A stretch of 64,000 nt of DNA, taken from positions 7,586,312 through 7,650,311 of the forward strand of contig KK106981.1 of the NCBI GenBank assembly GCA_000611775.1, written 5' to 3'. Positions 13,087 to 26,700 of the stretch are shown piece after piece. The position numbers and the translations under genes were made by a program. Source of the DNA: Umbilicaria muhlenbergii (lineage: Eukaryota; Ascomycota; Lecanoromycetes; Umbilicariales; Umbilicariaceae). The notes under the pieces were generated by a model. The model was not told the DNA's origin. It saw nothing but the letters and a program-made list of their open reading frames with translations, and ran no database searches. The stretch's first letter is position 1; every line of letters begins with the position of its first letter.

Positions 13087-13499
13087 CTTCCTCTATGATA
13101 CATTAGTCATGATTAAGCAGATATATGCATTGAAGTTATTTTATACTTGATCATCTTACATGACAGGTTTAAAACAGTTGCAAGATTATAAATCTGTTGT
13201 TGACTTACTTATGAACTTTTATAATAATCCCTCAACTTATCCTGACAGGCTTTCAGGGCAGTGATCAGTTCATGTTTTTAAAAAGTAATTTTCAGCTGCA
13301 CTCAGCAACAGTGATCTGCAATGTGACTGATGAGTTGATTGTACATGTATCAGGTCTTATGTATTATAACTTCAGTAATTTTTAAAAGTGCTGCAGTTCA
13401 GTCTTTAAATGATTTTAATAATGTTAAAAGATAACAGACCTGTTCTCATTCTGAATTAATAAATTGCAAGAACTCAGAGCTTTTTATCTTATTCATTAA
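13087..13499 (-). mobile_element. hAT element X1, second part (transposase coding remnant)
   Basis: Continues X1 after gypsy 1 and matches 60751-61150 of X3 and about 35540-35930 of X2 (inverted). It corresponds to the region between the catalytic core and the dimerisation domain of the transposase. It ends with TTCATTAA at 13492-13499, the left copy of the MITE target duplication. Confidence 0.8.
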
Positions 13500-14162
13500 T
13501 AAGCTGTCATTTGAGTCAGGTCAGGTCAGGTTCATGATTAAAGATCTGACTCACAGATTCAGCCCCTCCACGGACCTGATATTCAGTGGTCAATCAGGTC
13601 AACCCTGAGGTACTCACATGAACACTGAACTAACTCAATGCGGCTAGAAAAAAGCTTAATTTTAAGCGAGGAACTTCAAAAAGTAGATGAGACCACAAGG
13701 TAATGAGCTTATCAGATATCACATTGTAAGTGATTTTTTTGAGCAACACATATAAGTTGTAGAGCTCAATGCGCCCGTCAATTCTATGCAAAAATCATCA
13801 AAAACGGATCACGGCGCATTGAGTTGTGTGGGTTTGAAGTTCAGGGTGGTGAACATTATCAATCAATCAACTTCACGAAAGTGTCAACTTTCAAACTCGC
13901 ATAACTTAATGCGCAGCGATCCGTTTTTGATGATTTTTACACAGAATTGACGGGCGCATTGAGCTCTATAATATCTGAAATTATGGAAGGGTTTAGCCCT
14001 AATTATTGCGGCTCTCAGTGTTCTAGTTATCCTCAGTGTCTGCCTTCAATACCCGCCCTGACCTGACATGCCAAGGTGAGTTCAAAATCACTGAGACACT
14101 GCCACCTGACCCGGCCTGACTCAGCCCGACTCAGTGTCACCCTGACCCGCGGTGACAGCCTA
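13500..14162. mobile_element. hAT-type MITE Y1 (663 bp)
   Basis: Non-autonomous hAT element with TIR TA(A/G)GCTGTCA and an exact 8-bp duplication TTCATTAA (13492-13499 and 14163-14170). The empty site is present in X3 at about 61152-61159 (gttcattaagaac). The first ~135 bp and last ~105 bp match the two ends of the full-length hAT elements X2 and X3, which suggests an internal deletion derivative moved by the same transposase. The middle carries a 49-bp inverted repeat pair (13762-13810 and 13918-13966; core CGCCCGTCAATTCT) that is absent from the parts of X seen here. It sits inside X1, so it jumped after X1. Confidence 0.92.
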
Positions 14163-14602
14163 TTCATTAAAAACAAAGTTGTGCAGAGTCTCTCATAGAA
14201 CATAAGCTTAAAAAAGCATGTCATATGTGAAATTTCATCATATCTTGACATCTTGAATCCTTTAAAGAGGTTTTTAATTTAAGTTGTTTACATAAACTTG
14301 CTGTTAAATATCTGCAAATCATTCAAATCTCTGTGAGGAAGAGTTGATTATGATTGAGAGATATTAAATCTGTCACATGTTGTTAACATTCAGGCATTAT
14401 CAATGAGCATTATCATTTCACTTGCCTTTTACATAATGTTAATCAAAGATATCTTCTCTTAAATTTTTGTCAATTTATCTGCATTTCATATCTTCACATG
14501 ATGATCATTTCTGATGTTCACATCAAGTGATCTCAGTAAAGCCTTGACAGCAAGAGCTAAAACATGTGTTATGCATGATATTATTATTTCAGCATTGTCT
14601 CA

Positions 14603-14788
14603 TTAAATATCATGATCATCACTTAAGACTGACTTCAGATGTATGTGTATAATGATGTTATTAAAGATGTTATCTGTAGTGATAATGAAGAGCTTATCCT
14701 TGATTTTGAATGTCTTCAGAACATTAAGAACATGATGTGTCAGAGTGACTTTAATATGTGATTCATTTATATGCTTAAATCTCAACAA
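14603..14788 (-). pseudogene. hAT transposase core fragment of X1
   Basis: Best-preserved open stretch of the X1 transposase. It holds the hAT core block LFIITTDNIFNNIIIH, close to the family signature (I-T-x-D-N-A-S-N-N) whose Asp belongs to the catalytic DDE triad, and is preceded by LLRFKHINESHIKVTLT-like sequence typical of the segment before it. The same region is at 61588-61773 in X3 and about 34890-35080 in X2. Stops at Trp positions, mostly TGA, break the frame on both sides. Confidence 0.75.
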
Positions 14789-16424
14789 GGCCTCATTGTA
14801 ATTTCAATTATTATTAATGTAATAAGCAGTAATCATCAAGAAGGATAAGTGATTATGAGATTAATAATTTAAAGTCAATGACATTTTACTGTTTATCTGA
14901 GCAAGACTCTCTTATATAGTGAACATCACTTTTTGATATCAATTTGTGATAAGATTTTAAACTTTATTGTGACAAGGTATCTGAATGTCATCTCAGAATA
15001 TTATAAAAGTGATATGAAGTTACTTGTTCTCAATGAATCAGAAGGAGGTGTTCATAGATATGAGTGCATTAATGATTTACTGTTTAAAGGCCTTCTTTAT
15101 GTATATAAAAATGTCAAGATTGCATACTGTTCATTTTTAAGGAATATCATAAAAGCATTAACTTTCAGCATTAATACTGATAAGAAAGGTAATACATAAG
15201 AAGAAATAAACTTATTATTGATTGTAACAGTTCATTCAATATAAATTGTAAATGCTTTCATTTGAGTGATATTTTACAGCAGTCTGAATGCAAATGCTTC
15301 TTTATAATGCTGAAATCAGTGTTTTTCATATTTGAGTGACTGATGACAGCTTGACAAAGCTTGCATTATAAGTTTAACTTTTCACTTCACATGACTGTGA
15401 CCTACTCAAACAGGTTTCAGTAGTTGAAGAACTGAGTAATGAATCCTCATTTAAAATTGCCTTTCAGTTTGTCATGAGTGTGAAGATCATGTAGGGTTGA
15501 CTTTCATCACTCATAAAAAAGTTTCACATATCACTTATCACTTTTTCAGAAAATGTGTGTCTTGAGAGTGTTGCATTGAAGTGCAATAAGTGATGATAGA
15601 TTTTAAAGAGCATGAGATAAGATTTAAGCATTCTCAGATTCCTGAGAGGTTTGTAATTATGAAAAAGAGATGAGAATTTCTTCTGCTTCTGAGAGAGAAA
15701 AGTTGCTATCATATTAAGACATATTGATAGAAGTGTATGCAGAAATTGCAGTGATGAGTGATTTAAGAAAGAAGATATTGTTGTGTAGAAAATAATTACA
15801 CTTATATGCATATCAAAAGAGATGTCAGATAAATATATTACACAGAAAACTCTTTTTACTCTTGAAAAGTAATGCTGAAAAGTAATGATCAAGACATGTG
15901 TATGAGGCATGTGTAACTCTGCAGTGTAATTGAACAAATATCAGATTATATGTACTTTGCATTAAAACACTCCTTTGCTCATTAAAGATAATCACTGTGT
16001 TACATGTAACTCTGCAGTATTAATATTTGATCACATTTATGATGCATGAAAAAACCTGTTTGCACAACAAAGATGATGATCATTTTATAAATAATCTTAC
16101 AGTGACTTATGATGATCTGTTAAAAAATATTAAGCTCATTCATTTTCAGCTTATAAAATCAAGTAATTAAAAAGATGCTAAAAATCATGAAAATGAAAGA
16201 AGTTGTGAAACAGTTGTGATTAAATAAAATTTAAGATTTCAACATGTTACTCACTTTAATAAAAATAATCATATGCTAGAAGGAACACACCTTCTCATTA
16301 TAAATTCATGATTTTAATTTTCATGTCAAAGCATGATATTATGCATCAATGAAAGTGAGCAAATGATAATGTCAGTAGATAACATCTGAGTTTATTATAC
16401 AAATATGCAATTAATAAAAAAAGA

Positions 16425-16673
16425 TTAAGCTTCAACTTCTTCTTTCAACACAGATGTCTTCTCATACTTTAATTTTAAACTCTCATTTTTTTTAATATCA
16501 TTCATCACAAAGTCTTTCTTATTATATGTTAATAAGTTTTTTATGAAAAGCTCATGATCTGCTACTGAATGATTTTTTAACATTTTAATAATTTTCTTCT
16601 TAATCAGCACTTTCTTCTTCATTGATTCTTCAGCTGTGTAAGTATTATTCTTAATCTTCAGATCATCCTTCAA
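16425..16673 (-). pseudogene. hAT accessory ORF, C-terminal part (X1)
   Basis: Open 82-codon end of the second ORF of the hAT element, matching 33016-33264 in X2 almost residue for residue. It is Lys/Glu-rich and probably coiled-coil (IIKMLKN, ELFIKNLL and ENxKLKYEKTS-like heptads), ending in KEEVEA. It is separated from the transposase by about 0.6 kb of less clear sequence and read in the same direction. Upstream lies an Asp/Glu-rich tract (codons from the gat/gaa run mirrored at about 16980-17100). No known domain is recognised. Confidence 0.5.
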
Positions 16674-17773
16674 CTCATTAATGTCATGTGCAATGTATGC
16701 AGAAAAATGAAGATCTTTTTAAAAGTTTATAAACTTCTTTTTCAGGTTCTGTATTTATGTTAAAATCAAGCTCATCAACATTATCTTTAAGTATTACCTC
16801 AGAGCTGACTTGCTTCAACAACTTATAATCAGCATAATATATCAATCATTCAAGATGCTGCATAATTAAAATATTATACTTAAAAATTACCTCTTTGATC
16901 TCCTCTGACATCTATACTCATTGATCAGTAAATAATGTTAATAAATAATGCTCATATCTGCTTATCTTCTTCTCTTCATCATCAGCATCAGTGTCATCAT
17001 CATCTTCATCATCATCTTCATCATTATTTTCATCATCATCTTCATCATCATCTTCATTTTTTTCATCATTAATGTTATTATTCTCATCATCATCATTCTC
17101 CTCATTAATGCATGCTAAATTATGCTCAATTTTGTTACTTTTTTATAATAAAACTTGAAGAAACTCATCTTCTGCATCTTCATGCTTAAAGATAATCTCA
17201 TTTCAGATACTCATGAGATTTTGTTTAAGTCATTCTGTTATAAGTGTAAATAATTTATAAAATGAGCATTATTTATTAATCTTACCTGACAACTTCTTCT
17301 TGAAATGTTTTATAAACTTGATTTCTCAGGCATTCTTCATCAAGATTTAATGTTCATCATGACTCATTTCATTTTAATCTGATGTTATCTTTTGTACTTT
17401 TTAATGATATTTCAACTTAATCTGCTCATCTGCATTCCTAGCACGTGCAATTATAATTTAATTATTAATTTTATTATAACACTTTTGCTGCTTTCTGACT
17501 GTGCTTTCATGCTGACTATATTCATTGAGATGCTTTTGTGAAGTGATTAATGCAGCATTTATCTTACATCAACCTGCTCACTGAGGTGTGATAAGTAAAT
17601 TAATCATAATGAAGTAAAGAAAGAAGTTAATTGCATCATTATTACATAAATTAATGATCTGTCTTTTATGATGTGAGTATTATCTTTGATCATTACCTTG
17701 CTTCTGACATAAGAGAGTGAGGAGGCGGGTGATTAAGTGTATTAATGAAGAAGTGATGTAAATTAAACAGTAA

Positions 17774-17931
17774 ATGTTAATAATTATCATTATTGACATG
17801 TGAGTAATACTTAAAGAAATGAGACATGCTGCTAAATGATGAAAAAGGATGAATGTTAATAATTATCATTATTGACATGTGAGTAATACTTAAAGAAATG
17901 AGACATGCTGCTAAATGATGAAAAAGGATGA
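17774..17931. repeat. 79-bp direct duplication inside hAT X1
   Basis: Two adjacent near-identical 79-bp units beginning aatgttaataattatc, with the start of a third unit at 17931. The corresponding place in X2 (about 31680-31770) has one unit, so this is a copy-specific duplication. Confidence 0.85.
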
Positions 17932-18217
17932 ATGTTAAAAAAGATTAATATGCACAACTGATAAGTTGTTCTTTAACTTGTGAATTTCAATACTGAGACT
18001 TATGTGATTAAAAGCGCTGCTAGACAGGATCTGATGTTAATATTAACTTACAACATTATTTAAATGATGAGGTGAAGTGCAAATCAAATGATGATAATAT
18101 AAGCAGAGATGAGTTCTGCAAGAAATGTTTATATTTATGTATTTCAATCATGTTTCTGAAAACTTGTGTTGATATTACAGCATCTCACCTCTGCAGTGAA
18201 TGCACTGAAAGTTAAAT

Positions 18218-20759
18218 GTTGATGTTTTTTTTTATTTCTTCATTAAGTGTATGCAGTCTAAGACTATGACACTGTGTAGTCTACATATGTGAGGTATTTA
18301 TTACCTCAAGTCAACTTGTTTTGTCAATTTCTTTTGTGACTGTTATTGATGTCAGAATTGCACATTTTTAAATATTTCTTTCAATATCTTCTCACTCTAC
18401 TTCTTGATTTTCATCCTTAACCCCCCTTAAAAGCCACTTCCATGTAGCTATTTTTGTGTGTTTTAAAAATACTAAAGTATTTTTAATCCCTTCCTTTGTA
18501 CAAAGTAGTGACTGTAATGTTAATTGTGTAAATTTTGCTTTTTGCATTTCCTGTTTTAGCTCCTGCTGCTCTTGTTTATACTGCTTGCAATTTAACAGTA
18601 AATGCTCTGGTGACTGTTTTATCTTACACTGAAAACATTGATTGTTTTCATATGTAGGTAATCTGCAAAGATATGATTTAAAATAATCATGTAATAGTTT
18701 TAATTGTGTAAATGTTGTAAAGGTTAACCTTTCACATTTGTATAATTCTTTTAACTTTATAACTAGGTCAGGTCTTGTAGCATATATCTTGTATTATTGA
18801 TCTTGATTTGCATTTTATCATTTATTAATCATTCCTCTTTGGCAATTTCCTCAATATCTTTTTTGATATAAGATAAAGAAGTATGCTTTGAGTCTGCATT
18901 AATAACTGCATTTTCTGAGTTTAAAGCTTCTTGTTTGACTGCTTTATCTGTTAATTCATTCCCTGATATTTGACTGTGGCTAGGAATTCAGTGTATATGA
19001 ATTAACTTTTGACTTTGCCGTAATTCCTGCAGATTTGACTGAATTTGTTGTAAAACTTCTGTATTTGCAGATTTTTGTAATTTTTATATTGCTGTTTGAT
19101 TATCTGTAAATATTTTTCCCAAAAACCGTGCTTGTATTACTTGTTTTGTAGCCTGCATTATAACATAAAGCTCTGCATTTAGTACTTCTGTGTATTGACC
19201 TAGAAAGTAGCTTTTTGTACTTATATAATTGTCTTTTATACAGTAAATTTCAGCTTCTACGTGATCTTTTGTACTTTGTGTTGTCTTTACACTGATTTTT
19301 GACTCATCAGTGTAAAAGACTGATTTTTTGCATGCAATCAATTGCTTTACTTGAGCAAAGTGTTTTTTGATTGTGATTTTTTTTGTTTCTGCTGAAACTT
19401 GAATATCTGCAATCTGTGTATTACTTTGTAGACATGGTTTTTAAGCTGTAATAGGCTTTTTCACTTGTCTTGATGATATTAATGTAGATATACTGTTTAG
19501 TATTTTAATTAATTGTGTAGGGTGTTTTTTCCCTGATGTATTTTGATTTCAGTCTAGAAATTTAAAGTTTATAAGTATGTCTTGACTTATTTGTGACTTT
19601 GATGAGTATGAAGTGAGTATTCTCTGCCTGATACAATGATTTTCTGGTAAGGTTATAATTCTTAATGCATATTTCCTGCATTTTTTGTTTAATCTGACTT
19701 GTATCAGCTGAATATTTACTTCAATTTTTATTACAGCTCCTGAGGAAGTTCTAAAAGCTCTTAAGATCTTGCATAATGCTGAGTTTTGCAATTTTTTTAA
19801 TTGCTTTAAGTAGCCTTTCTGGTTTTTCCATCAAATTTCTGACCCGTAGTCACTAATTGATGTAATGCATGCTTGATAAAGTTGTTTTGCATTTTTAACT
19901 GAAAGACCTCATTCTGAGTTTGTTAATTTATTAATTAAGTGCATTACTCTGATTGCTGTGAAGACTTTTTTTTGAACATGTGTTTTGAAGTTCAGTTTTC
20001 TGTCTAGTCAAACTCCTAACCACTTGACTTCTTTGACTGATTTTATCATCATGTCATTTAATAGTGTAATACTGTTTTCCGCAGGTTTTCTTGACTTTTC
20101 AAAGTGAATTAATTCAGATTTACTGTCATTAAACTGTACTGTGTTTGTTTCTGCTCATAAGAAGGCTGTTTCAGCTGCAGATTATAATTTTAAACAATTT
20201 TTTGCAGCTGATTTTTCAGTAATATATAGTGCCACATCATCTATATAGCTGGGTTTTTTCATATCTGAGAATTTGGCCTTGATTTTTGGCTATAAATGCC
20301 TTATATATATCAAAAACAGTATTGAGGATATTAATGATTCTTGTGAAATTCCTGTTTTGATTTTTTGCATTTCTTGTCTTTTATCATCAAAGGCTAATCC
20401 TGATTTTCTATTTTCTAGAAAGGATTTTGTTCATGATTGTATTTATACTGATAACTTCAATTTCTTCATAATTGAGAGTAATTGCAGTAATGATACATGA
20501 TCAAAAGCTCCCTTGATGTTTAATAATAAACATGATAAAACATTTCCTTTGTTTTGAGCTGATTTTATATCATGTGTTAAGGTTAATACTGCATTAATTA
20601 CTGATCTTTGTTTTCTTCCTCTGATTTAATTTTGATCTAATAAGTCTGTGACTTGACTTAGATATGATAATCTAGTTGTCATAATTTTCTCTGTCACTTT
20701 GCTTAAACAGTTTAATAATGTAATTATTTTGTAAGTTTTTAATTTTAAATAATCTGGCT
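18218..20759 (-). mobile_element. Tad-like LINE 3, 3' portion (minus strand)
   Basis: Read from high to low coordinates: reverse transcriptase palm with SYIDDVALYITEKS (about 20205-20265), thumb/connection, RNase H (19084-19341), a Cys/His C-terminal region (about 18590-18740) and a 3' UTR with an A-rich end at 18218-18230. ORF2 of this LINE would make cDNA directly at the target site. The sequence continues upstream at 29112 after gypsy 3. Trp codons have become TGA or TAA many times, for example just after the KWLGV block. It is inserted in X1; no target duplication can be shown because the X1 sequence beyond the LINE is gone. Confidence 0.88.
19084..19341 (-). pseudogene. LINE 3 RNase H domain
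   Basis: An 85-codon open stretch with the blocks expected for a LINE RNase H: FYTDESK (first Asp), VEAEIYCIKD, an LNAELYVIMQAT block (Glu) and KIFTDNQTAI (second Asp). The usual Gly of YTDGS is Glu here, a G-to-A type change. It is part of LINE ORF2 and not an independent gene. Confidence 0.8.
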
Positions 20760-20764
20760 TTCCT

Positions 20765-23700
20765 TGTGAGCATTCAGTGTATGAAACTCATCAGGTGCTA
20801 GTTCAGAATAGGAAAAATTATATTTAATAACAGCACAACCTTGTGAAGATAACTTTCATTAATGAATCAACCTCATGAGGGAGCTCAGCTGATAAACATC
20901 ACTCTCAGCACTTCATGAAAGTGATTAAAGAAGTTAACATCATTGATGACACCTCATGAAGGTGTGATTCAGTAATGAACACTTCATGAAGACAGTTTCA
21001 CTGAGGTGACTGCTTCATAAGATCTTCCTTAAGCAGGTTAACTTCAGAAGAAATATATTATGAGATTAAAGTATGTCTCACTTTCTTTCTTAACAATAAT
21101 TCTCTATCTACTAGCAATATCATATTATTGTGAATCATCAACTATAAGTTTAAGTTATTATTGTCACATAACTTTATAATTCCTTAATTAAGATATTATC
21201 TTGCGGTAGTATGCTTACAGTTTTATTGTTTTAATTCATTGTAAGGATGCTGTCTGACAAGAATGATTGAAAACTCATGAGCTCCTTAATCAACCTTCAT
21301 AATGATTTCACAAATCACTTCAGAAACTTCACAAGCAACAGTTAATGATGATTTTATTATTTTTAACTTTCAATCATGACACGCCACTCCTACATTCTCT
21401 GAGGAGTTCATCATGATAAATATCAAAATTCAACTTGTGAAGATTCAACTCATGAGTGAGAAGGAATGTACTAAGCAGACTGAGCTTAAAGTTTATAAAT
21501 AATTTACATCAGATTTATCTTCAACTCTGAAACACACCTGCTATGAAAAGTGAGTCAAAGATGAAGACCTCTACTGTATGAAGGATTACTCTCACTTTCA
21601 ACAGTATGTACATTAAATTAAGCATCTTCTCATGAAGCTTCATCTTGAAGAGTCAGATCAATATCTGAACTATAAGATTATAAAGTGATGAGTCACATAT
21701 CATGAAGAAAAGAGCTTGAAAGATATCTGAGAAAGTCAAAAGAACTTTTTAAAGTCTCTTTTAAAAAATCATGATAATCAGATGTATAACACATGAATGA
21801 ATTAAATAAATTGTCACAAGTTGAGCAGTGAATCTGATGATGAGTATCTTCACAAATCAGATGAACTTCTGACATAAATAAAAAATGAGGTGAAGAATTA
21901 TCATTAAATTCAGTTAATAATCTTCTTCAAGGGCTTGAATCACATCATGAAGCAGAAGATTCATGAACATCCTGTGTTTTCAAACTTTCATGAAGATTTA
22001 ATTACACTCATGAAGAAACTTTATCTCAGCATCAGAATTGAAACTCACTCATGAGTAATAATCATGAACAGTGACTTCAGCAGAAGCATCTCTGTGAATA
22101 TCATGAAGCAAAAGAATCACAAACTTATAACATTCATCATCATTACATCACACAATTCAGAACTCTCATGAGGAGCATTTTTTTAATAGAGACTGCAATT
22201 ACTGTGATAAGCACAGACATAAAGAATTGAACTGTTTTAAGAAGAAGTTAAACAACACTGTGAACAGAACTCTATCAACTGATTCAGTTAACAGCAGTAA
22301 TTATGTCATGACAGTCTCTGAGGTTATCATGAAGGTCATCATGAAGTCAAGATCAAAGAAGAATGCATTTTTTAAGATGAAGACATGATTATGACTCACA
22401 GTACATTTTATAAAAAGATCATTTTCAATTATTCTTGACAGTGCTAATGACCTCAATCTTCTTTATAAGAATATTGTGAAAGGTTTATCTTCAGTCTTTA
22501 AGATGTTATTACTTCATCATGTTGAAGAAAATACCTTGCAGACTTATTCTGTTTATCATGAAGTAGTAAAGGTTCAGGACTCTTTCAGAGTCTGAAAATA
22601 AACTTGTAAACCTTTTACCTCTGCTGACTTAAAGATGTCAGTAATCTTAAAATTATCATGATTACAATGAAATAATCTGAAGGTTGACTTCACTAATCTT
22701 ACAGTACAGTGAAGGTCAGATGCAAAGAACTTTTTAATAACTTCATTATTAAAAAAGATCATCATAAAAGGCCTCACAAGAAAACTCAGAGACTTTAAGA
22801 TAAACTACATGATGCAGAGATTACAGGTGATAAATTTTAATGAATTAAAAAACTTCATGAACCTGATTTTTAAAGTCTACAAGAGCCTCATGAAGGTTTT
22901 TTTAAAAACTTAAGCAGAAACTCTGCCTCTTCATTACAAAGAAGATCACTTAATTGATTTGTTGAAGAAAACAACATCATCTTTTGACCTTATGTACAAT
23001 CTTTTCATGAAGGAGTTGACTGTATTATGAAAGTATTTAAATATCAACCTCATGAACAGGTTTATTCAGTTATCATGATCTTTCATGAAAGTGTTAATGC
23101 TCTTTATATTTAAAAATAATGAAGGCTTGTAGCTCTGCGTGAACTATCAGAAGTTAAATGTTATTACTTAAAAGAACTGATATTCTTTATCATTGATTAA
23201 CAAGATCATGAATCATGTCTGTGATGCTCAAATCTTTACAAAGATTGATGTCAAAAACACTTATTATCACATTCACATACATGAGGGTGATGAGTGAAAG
23301 ACAATCTTTCATACTAAGTACAAGCTGTATGATATTTAATTATATTTTTTGAGCTTATCAATGCTTCTGCAAGTTTTTAATCTTATATTCATGAAGTCCT
23401 TCATGAACATTTAAACATCTTCATGATTGTATTTTTAAATGATATACTGATTTACTCAATGAAAGAGAGTCAGCATGAACAGCATATTCAGATTGTCTTG
23501 AAAGCTCTGCTCATGACAGAGTTGTTCACAAAGCTTTTTAAATATTTATTTAATGTGAAGCGTGTGCCCTTCTTGAGATACATTATCACAGATACAGAGG
23601 TTGAAATGAAGATGAATCATATATTCATCATTGTCAACTGATTAGAGTCAGAAAGTGTGCATGAAGTGTAAACATTTCTGAGCTTCATGAATTTTTATCA

Positions 23701-26700
23701 AAGGTTCATACAGAGCTTCTCATGTATCACTGCACCTCTCACAGAGATCACTAAAGGGTTTAATGCAAAATTAAACAAGAAGTTGATCTCATGAAGAGCA
23801 GACTTTCTGTCTTTGAAAGCACAGACTGCTTTTAAAGTTTTTATGCAAGCTTTCACTACTGCTCTGTTCCTGCAGCATTTCAACATCACATTATCAATAC
23901 AGCTTGAAATGAATACCTCAGAGTATGCAATCTCAGGCATTCTCTCACAAAAGCACTCTGATGAGTGAAGAGTTACAGCCTATTTCTCATAAAAGATGAT
24001 ACTCATGAAATGAAAATATGAAACTCATGATGAAGAACTGCTCATAATAGTTGAGAGTTTCTGTTATTAACAGCATTATTTAAAAGGATTCACTCATTCA
24101 GTTGAGGTGTTATCAGATCATTTGAGCTTGTGAAGTTTTATGATTACTTATAAGCTCTCATGAAGACAGGTTTAATGAGCATTGACTTTATCAACTTATG
24201 ATTTTATTATCACTTATTAAAAGGGAAATTTAAATTTTATTAACAGCTCTTCACAGAGACCTGATCATCAACATAAAGTAAAACAAGAGAATCAGACTGA
24301 GAATATTTTAATGTTGCAACAGATGCTGTTCCTGACAATAGCTTTAATTTCAGTTAAATTTAAAGATGATTTATTAACTCAGGAGATACATCTTCATGAG
24401 GTATTAATTGCAGGCACAATAAGTCTCTGACAGTGAAATCAATGAAAACAAGCCTCTGAAGCTGTTTTAAATGAAGAACTTTATGAGAAGATTAACATCT
24501 CTCTCATTAAAATGTTACCTGAGTTCTTGTGAATTGATCCCCTCATGAAGCATATGCTGAAACAGATCACTGCTCATGAAGTTAATTTAAAAATGTCAAG
24601 TTCTCATTCACTCTGATCATGAAGAGATGACTTTTTATACTTTAACTCAGTGCTTTATATACCTCATGCAGAGTCATTATGACTTGAGATTATTAAGAAA
24701 CATTATGATGAGTCACTTGTAAATCACCTCATGACAGACAAAACCTTTGCTTTAATACATGCAAAGTACTACTGACTGAACATGCAGAAGTAAATTTAAA
24801 AATATTATAATTTTTGTCTTGCCTGTCAAGAAGTCAGAGTCATTCATAAAAGGTAACTTGAATTATTACAGCTCATACTTATCTTGAAGGAACTCTGAGA
24901 GGTACTCACTTTAAACTTCATAACTGATCTTTCAGAGAGTCATGCTTATGAGGGTGTGTATGATGTCATACTGATGATGATGTGCAAATTCTCAAAAATG
25001 GCACATTATATTTCAGTCAGAAAGGATTGAACTGCTGATTAACTCATGAAGACCTTTGTTAAAGAGATTGTTAAACTACATGAAGTCATTTAAGCTTTAA
25101 TTTCAGATCATGAATCTGTTTTTACCTCATGACTCTGAGTCAACTTGATGTTCATGTTAAAGATTAACTGCTGATTGAGTACTGCCTTTCATTCACAAAC
25201 TGATGAGCAGACTGAACAGTAAAATAATATGCTGAAACAGTACCTGTGAAGTTATGTTAATTATCAACAGGACAATTGAGCCTCACTTTTAACATTAACT
25301 GAGTTCATGTACAACATGAGCTTACACTCTTCTACTGAAAAGGCATCATTTGAGGTCATCTATGACTTCATACTTAAATCAGATATGCTCACTGCAGAGG
25401 AACTCACAAAGTACTCTGCAGTTAAAGGAATTATCACTGAAGTTAAGCAGCTTGTGAAGCATCTTTATAAGATTTATTCACAACTTGACAGCCTGCTCAA
25501 AAATAAGGTTTTAGTTAATAATACTTTATGCACTCAGAGCACTCTCTGAGCAGTAAATGAGTTTATACAAATTTTACACTTTAAATAACTATTATACCTT
25601 CATGAATAATAAGAAACTTTTTATTGAAAAGTTTTAAATCTCTTTATTCTGTACACTTTACAAACTAAAGATTTCTTCATAAGTTTTAATTTGCAATAGT
25701 TATGAATTAAAAAACTTTTAACTAATTATAAATATATTAGCATATTGAATAACTATTGCACTTTTATACTTATAATATAACTTTCAGTTTATAAGTTGTA
25801 GAGAAGAAACTATTAAACAGTTTTATAACTTAAAAGTTTTTTTATAACTGTTGTTGTTAAAAAGTTACATTGATTTCAAACTTCCAGTGATGAAAATCAC
25901 AACATTAATAAACAGACTTTTAATGACTTTTTGAATAACTCAACAACAACAACACATAAAAAAAAACTTTGTATAAGAAAACTCTTAAACAGCTTATTCT
26001 CTACAACTTATAAACTGAAAGTTATATTATAAGTATAAAAGCGCAATAGTTATTCAAAGTATGTGACTTTTTTTGAAAGATTTTTCACTATTGAAAACTT
26101 GAATTAAATATAACTTAACAACAACAGCAGTTATAAAGAAACTTTTAATTTAACATTAATAGAGAATACTGTTCTTTATAACTTATGCATTGAAAGTTTC
26201 TTCATATCTGTTGAGATGCAAAAGTTATTAAAGTGTGTAAATTTTTAAGTGGCGAAAATCTTGAAGTTCTTTAAATATTCAGAACTCAACACTTATACAG
26301 TGCTTTCAAACTCAACAAATCATGATTTTTTATTGCAGAAAAGTGAATTTTAGCAAAAGTTTACTTATTATAAGTTTTACTGTTATTATAACACTGTGTG
26401 TGTACTTGTTTAAACAATTGTTTTAATAATTATTTTTTTATCACAAAATTTTGATGTTCTGCTCAAGATTTAAGGTTAAGCTCAAAGTGCTCAGAGACTG
26501 CTAAGAGCAGCTGTTAGCTGAGATATGAGATCAAAAGCTCAGAGTGCTCAAAGTGTTAAAAATTAACTCAGAGTTAACTTGCTAAATTACTGATGTTTAA
26601 ATAAAAGTCTGCAGAGCTCTTGCAAAGTCTTAAGAGTATCAAGTTAAGCATTACAATCAGTCTCATCTTGATGTGATTTATAGAGTTGAACAGTTGATCT

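Larger units (their letters stand above)
14163..18217 (-). mobile_element. hAT element X1, third part (transposase N-terminal part and accessory ORF)
   Basis: Continues X1 up to the 3' end of LINE 3. On the minus strand, 14163-15900 encodes the remnant of a hAT transposase: FLAVTAYYID-like and FIITTDNIFNN blocks around 14640-14880 and a BED-finger-like region around 15300-15450. Between 16425 and about 17600 lies the accessory ORF also found in X2. A 79-bp unit is tandemly duplicated at 17774-17931 (two units), which X2 does not have. The second outer end of X1 is missing at the LINE 3 junction. Confidence 0.8.

Noticed and set aside
14933-15199. 88-codon frame on the plus strand, also at 61921-62187 and 34487-34672 (inverse)
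   Set aside because: It is conserved only because it lies antisense to the N-terminal part of the hAT transposase in each copy.
5204-18217. Alternative genetic code with TGA as Trp (mitochondrial-type sequence)
   Set aside because: TAA and TAG also interrupt the same frames, sister copies have TGG, and the host genes use TGG and spliceosomal introns. Decay by transitions explains it.
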